A stretch of DNA of 64,000 nt from Thermomonas sp. (GTDB lineage: Bacteria; Pseudomonadota; Gammaproteobacteria; Xanthomonadales; Xanthomonadaceae), in contig JADKKV010000001.1 of the NCBI GenBank assembly GCA_016720345.1, positions 423,433 through 487,432 on the forward strand, given 5' to 3'. The translations under genes and the position numbers were made by a program. This document shows, one piece after another, positions 60,791-64,000 of the stretch. How positions within the stretch are numbered: position 1 is the stretch's first letter; each line of letters opens with the position of its first letter. Below the pieces are notes generated by a model, which saw only the letters and a list, made by a program, of their open reading frames with translations, was not told where the DNA came from and made no database searches.

Positions 60791-61546
60791 TCAGAACTCC
60801 CAGGTGAGTTGCAGCGAGACCCGCCCATCGGCCTGGCTGGCGTCGTCCAGGCCTTCGCTCAATGCCTCGCCGTAGCTGGAGGTGTCGGTGTACAGCAGGT
60901 CGGCGCGCAGCGGCCCGAAGCTGCGGCCAAGACCGACCTGGAAGTCGTTGTAGCTGTCGCCGACCGCATCGTTGAGGTCGTAGTGCCCGACCTGGGCCTT
61001 GAGGTCGAACCCGCTTTCGCCCAACGGCAGCTCGACCCCGGCATTGCCGTAGATGCCATGCCCGCCGAGGTTGAAGATGTCCGGCGAATACGCAAGGCCG
61101 ACATGGAAGTGGTCGGCGAAGGTCAGCACGCCCTCCAGCTCGGTGTACGCGTAGTCGTAACCGTCGAGGTGGCCCGGATAGGACACGTAGGTCAGGGACA
61201 CGTCGAGCTCCGCGTTTTCGCCAAGCGCACCGGACCAGCCGATGTAGGGATCGAGTTCGATGTCGATGCCGTCGTCGTCCTCGCCGGCGGCGGTGAAGTC
61301 CACGTTCGAGGCCCACGCGCCGGCGTAGAAGCCGCTGGCGTGGGTCACGCTGACGTCCAGCTGCAGGGCCGGGTTGCCCTGGGTCTGGGACACCCCGCGC
61401 CAGACGTAATCGCTGGTGGCGACGACGCTGCCGGCGACGTCCCATGTTTCCGCCGGCTCGGCATCCGCCGGCGCCTGCTGGGCGAGCACGGTGGTCGGCA
61501 GCAGGCTGGCCAGGGCCAGGGCGAGCAGGGACGGAAGCAGGCGCAT
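60791..61546 (-). CDS. TorF-type putative porin
   Basis: This 251-residue outer-membrane protein has signal peptide MRLLPSLLALALASLLPTTVLA and typical TorF/TIGR02001 patterns: VVATSDYVWRGVSQTQGNPALQLDVSVTHASGFYAGAWAS and alternating beta-strands rich in aromatic and acidic residues. It ends with a C-terminal phenylalanine (SLQLTWEF), the BAM recognition signal. ATG 61546 has GGAG upstream; the frame stays open far upstream only as an artefact. It is divergent from the polyamine-binding protein gene across 111 bp. Confidence 0.9.
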   Translation of the reverse strand: MRLLPSLLALALASLLPTTVLAQQAPADAEPAETWDVAGSVVATSDYVWRGVSQTQGNPALQLDVSVTHASGFYAGAWASNVDFTAAGEDDDGIDIELDPYIGWSGALGENAELDVSLTYVSYPGHLDGYDYAYTELEGVLTFADHFHVGLAYSPDIFNLGGHGIYGNAGVELPLGESGFDLKAQVGHYDLNDAVGDSYNDFQVGLGRSFGPLRADLLYTDTSSYGEALSEGLDDASQADGRVSLQLTWEF

Positions 61547-61657
61547 GCGGGACTCCGGGAAGCGGGGATTCGGCGCGTACGATACAACCCCGCCGCCCCG
61601 GCTGCGCGGCCGGCCGCCGGCGTACCATTGCCGCTCGACCCCAGCCTGGAGCCCGCC

Positions 61658-62812
61658 GTGACCCTGCGCCTCGCCCCGCTCGCCTGCGCCATCGCCCTGC
61701 TCGCCGCCTGCGGCGGCAAGCCCGCCGCCGAACCCGCCACCGCGGGCACTGCCGCGCAGGCACCTGAAGAAAAGGTGCTGAACGTCTACAACTGGTCCGA
61801 CTACGTGGCCGAAGACACCATCGCCAACTTCGAGAAGGCGACCGGGATCAAGGTCAACTACGACGTCTATTCCGAGAACGAGACGCTGGAAACCAAGCTG
61901 ACCGCCGGCAGCAGCGGCTACGACGTGGTGTTCCCGTCGGCGCGCCCGTTCGCGCAGCGGCAGGTGAAGGGCGGCCTGTACCTGGCGCTGGACAAGGCCA
62001 GGCTGCCGAACCTGTCGCACCTCGACCCGGCGATCATGCAGGGCCTGCAGGACGTCGACCCCGCCAATGCGCACGTGGTGCCGTACATGTGGGGTACCAC
62101 CGGGCTCGGGATCAACGTCGACAAGGTGAAGGCCGCGCTCGGCGACGGCGCGCCGATCGACTCCTGGAACCTGCTGTTCGACCCGGCCAACGCGGCCAGG
62201 CTGGCGAAGTGCGGGATCAGCGTGCTGGACGACGACCAGGAGGCGTTCGGCGCCGCGCTGATCTGGAAGGGCAAGGATCCGAACGCTGGCGCCGCCGACG
62301 AGATCGAGACGGTCAAGCAGGTGTACGCGGCGATCCGCCCGCACATCCGCACCTTCAACAACGCCGAGTACAAGGACGCGCTGGCCAACGGCGACGCCTG
62401 CGTGGTGATGGGCTACTCCGGCGACATCCTCGCCGCCGCCGATGCCGCCAGCGAAGCCGCCGAGGCCGCCGGCAAGCCGGCGCCCGACATCCGCTACGTG
62501 ATCCCGAAGGAAGGCGCGCTGCGCTGGGTGGACGTGATCGCGATCCCGAAGGACGCCAGGCACCCGGGCAACGCGCTGGCCTTCATCGACTACCTGCTGC
62601 AACCGGCGGTGACCGCCGCGATCACCGATGCGGTGGGCTACGCCAACCCGAACAGCGACGCCCGCGCGCTGGTCGATCCCGGGATCGCCGGCAACCCCGG
62701 CATCTACCCGGCGGCCGAGGTCCAGGCCCGGCTGGTCGACCCGAAGTCGCTGCCGGAAGCGGTGCAGCGCCAGCGCGTGCGCGCCTGGACCGCGATCAAG
62801 AGCGGTCGCTGA
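61658..62812 (+). CDS. potF: Polyamine-binding lipoprotein (PotF/PotD-like)
   Basis: This 384-residue periplasmic binding protein is of the putrescine/spermidine type. It has a lipoprotein signal with lipobox LAAC (APLACAIALLAACGG), then VLNVYNWSDYVAEDTIANFEKATGIKVNYDVYSENE, the family start, VVPYMWGTTGLGINVDKVK and PYMWG ligand-loop features. The start is GTG 61658 with GGAG 6 nt upstream; no ATG gives the signal peptide. It is followed 3 nt later by the ATPase gene and then a permease, a potFGHI arrangement. Confidence 0.9.
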   Translation: MTLRLAPLACAIALLAACGGKPAAEPATAGTAAQAPEEKVLNVYNWSDYVAEDTIANFEKATGIKVNYDVYSENETLETKLTAGSSGYDVVFPSARPFAQRQVKGGLYLALDKARLPNLSHLDPAIMQGLQDVDPANAHVVPYMWGTTGLGINVDKVKAALGDGAPIDSWNLLFDPANAARLAKCGISVLDDDQEAFGAALIWKGKDPNAGAADEIETVKQVYAAIRPHIRTFNNAEYKDALANGDACVVMGYSGDILAAADAASEAAEAAGKPAPDIRYVIPKEGALRWVDVIAIPKDARHPGNALAFIDYLLQPAVTAAITDAVGYANPNSDARALVDPGIAGNPGIYPAAEVQARLVDPKSLPEAVQRQRVRAWTAIKSGR

Positions 62813-62815
62813 GCG

Positions 62816-63967
62816 ATGGCGCAACCGGCGCGGCTGGCACCCGCAACCGAACCCTGGAAGGATCCGGCGGCGCGGCCATACGTGCGGATCGAGGGCGTCA
62901 CCAAGACCTTCGGCAAGGTCCACGCCTGCGATGACATCAGCCTCGACGTCTATCGCGGCGAATTCTTCGCCCTGCTCGGCGGCTCCGGTTCCGGCAAGAG
63001 CACGCTGTTGCGGATCCTCGCCGGGTTCGAGGCGCCCGACAGCGGGCGCGTGCTGATCGACGGCGTCGACGTCACCGCGCTGCCGCCGTACCGGCGCCCG
63101 GTCAACATGATGTTCCAGAGCTATGCGCTGTTCCCGCACATGAGCGTGGCGCAGAACATCGGGTTCGGCCTGAAGCAGGACGGCATGCCCGCGGGCGCGA
63201 TCCGCGACCGCGTGCAGCAGATGCTGGAGCTGGTGCAGATGCCGCAGCTGGGCAACCGCAAGCCGGACCAGCTCTCCGGCGGCCAGCGCCAGCGGGTGGC
63301 GCTGGCACGCGCGCTGGCCAAGCAGCCCAAGCTGTTGCTGCTGGACGAGCCGCTGGGCGCGCTGGACAAGCGCCTGCGCGAACGCACCCAGTTCGAGCTG
63401 GTCAACATCCAGGAGCGCGTGGGCACCACCTTCGTGATGGTCACCCACGACCAGGAAGAAGCAATGACCATGTCCAGCCGGATCGCGGTGATGGACGCCG
63501 GCCGAATCGTGCAGGTGTCCACCCCGGCCGCGCTGTACGAATATCCGTCGACCCGCTTCGTCGCCGAATTCATCGGCGGCATCAACCTGTTCGAAGGGCG
63601 CGTGCTCGGCCACGACGCCGCCGCCGGCATCGTGCGGATCGCCTGCGATGCGCTGGAAGGCGGTGTGCTGCAGGCCCGGCACCCGGACCCGCTGCCGGAA
63701 GGCACCGCGGTCAGCGTGGCGGTGCGGCCGGAGAAGATCGACGTGCACGAGGCCGCGCCGCCGCGCGCGGACAACGTGGCCGCCGGCAAGGTGCGCGACA
63801 TCGCCTACCTCGGCGACGTCTCGATCTACCACGTGGAAACCGCGTCCGGCGCCGAGGTGCGGGTACAGGAAACCCATGTCGAGCGCAGCTCGGAACCGCA
63901 CTACGACTGGGGCGACACCCTCTGGCTGACCTGGCCGGCGACCGCCGCGGTGGTGCTCACCGCATGA
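62816..63967 (+). CDS. potG: Polyamine ABC transporter ATPase (PotG/PotA-like)
   Basis: This 383-residue ABC ATPase has Walker A GGSGSGKST, Q-loop MMFQSYALFPHMSV, signature LSGGQRQRVALARA and Walker B LLLLDEPLGALDKRLRE. A C-terminal TOBE domain (about 290-383, SVAVRPEKIDVHE) regulates activity. The stop overlaps the next gene start as ATGA. With the upstream binding protein it imports polyamines, probably putrescine. Confidence 0.96.
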   Translation: MAQPARLAPATEPWKDPAARPYVRIEGVTKTFGKVHACDDISLDVYRGEFFALLGGSGSGKSTLLRILAGFEAPDSGRVLIDGVDVTALPPYRRPVNMMFQSYALFPHMSVAQNIGFGLKQDGMPAGAIRDRVQQMLELVQMPQLGNRKPDQLSGGQRQRVALARALAKQPKLLLLDEPLGALDKRLRERTQFELVNIQERVGTTFVMVTHDQEEAMTMSSRIAVMDAGRIVQVSTPAALYEYPSTRFVAEFIGGINLFEGRVLGHDAAAGIVRIACDALEGGVLQARHPDPLPEGTAVSVAVRPEKIDVHEAAPPRADNVAAGKVRDIAYLGDVSIYHVETASGAEVRVQETHVERSSEPHYDWGDTLWLTWPATAAVVLTA

Positions 63968-64000
63968 GCGCGGCACGTCCAGGCAATGGCATCTGGTCGT
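63964..64000 (+). CDS. potH: Polyamine ABC permease, N-terminal fragment (PotH-like)
   Basis: ATG 63964 overlaps the ATPase stop (ATGA), and the frame continues MSAARPGNGIWS to the window edge. Its place after binding protein and ATPase suggests the first permease of a potFGHI operon; sequence in view is too short to confirm this. Confidence 0.5.
   Translation, partial: MSAARPGNGIWS

Noticed and set aside
61547..63976. Very long upstream extension of the porin reading frame on the minus strand
   Set aside because: The extension is antisense to the polyamine transporter genes; the signal peptide and ribosome-binding site fix the porin start at 61546.

Overview
The window is about 64 kb of very GC-rich (visibly near 70 %) chromosomal DNA from a gammaproteobacterium, most likely the Xanthomonadaceae/Lysobacteraceae (Luteimonas, Lysobacter or Xanthomonas relatives). 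The inference rests on gene content and order: petABC followed by sspA-sspB, miaB/phoH/ybeY/corC, queA-tgt-yajC-secD-secF, rsmD-coaD divergent from ftsY, mutY-yggX, and peptidase and peptide-transporter genes typical of proteolytic members of this family. There is no prophage, insertion sequence, CRISPR array, integrase or rRNA operon. The only RNA gene found is tRNA-Phe. No gene-free stretch exceeds about 190 bases. Seven genes appear to start with GTG or TTG.

Layout. 1-5.5 kb: an FHA fragment, a DUF3301 protein, and on the minus strand a lytic transglycosylase, the cytochrome bc1 operon petABC and sspA/sspB. 5.7-13.5 kb: the conserved miaB-phoH-ybeY-corC block, interrupted by an opposite-strand amidohydrolase; a DUF4105 (Lnb-like) gene lies directly behind corC where lnt sits in enterobacteria, followed by corA. 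13.5-22.9 kb: a peptide-use region (DUF819 protein, S9 peptidase and OPT transporter on minus; POT transporter and M13 peptidase on plus) with a long inverted repeat between the two divergent transporters. 22.9-33.2 kb: rhomboid protease, an alkyltransferase-like protein, Pit phosphate transporter with its DUF47 partner, a CNNM/CorC-type membrane protein, ExoD, a PhnD-like binding protein paired with a GGDEF-EAL enzyme, trmJ and suhB.

33.3-39 kb: the queA-tgt-yajC-secDF operon, with a 117-bp inverted-repeat element between queA and tgt and an apparent frameshift at the start of yajC. 39-46.9 kb: an Lrp-type regulator divergent from a class III aminotransferase, upp, and a long minus-strand run (rsmD, coaD, a lipoprotein, a ferredoxin, gamma-glutamyltransferase, a metallo-beta-lactamase-fold hydrolase, MAPEG). 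47-51.4 kb: ftsY, an AsmA-like protein, mutY and yggX, mostly start/stop coupled, then a DUF6491-like lipoprotein and tRNA-Phe. 51.5-55.2 kb: a TetR-controlled HlyD/FtsX/ABC efflux operon with an AT-rich operator. 55.3-64 kb: small and lipoprotein genes, an acyl-CoA dehydrogenase, an HNH nuclease, a degenerate-receiver protein, aqpZ, a TorF-type porin and the start of a polyamine ABC transporter operon.

Most of the window is core housekeeping. The points that most deserve a second look are the Lnb-like gene in the lnt slot, the yajC frameshift, the intergenic inverted repeats, the PhnD/c-di-GMP pair and the unusual class III aminotransferase.
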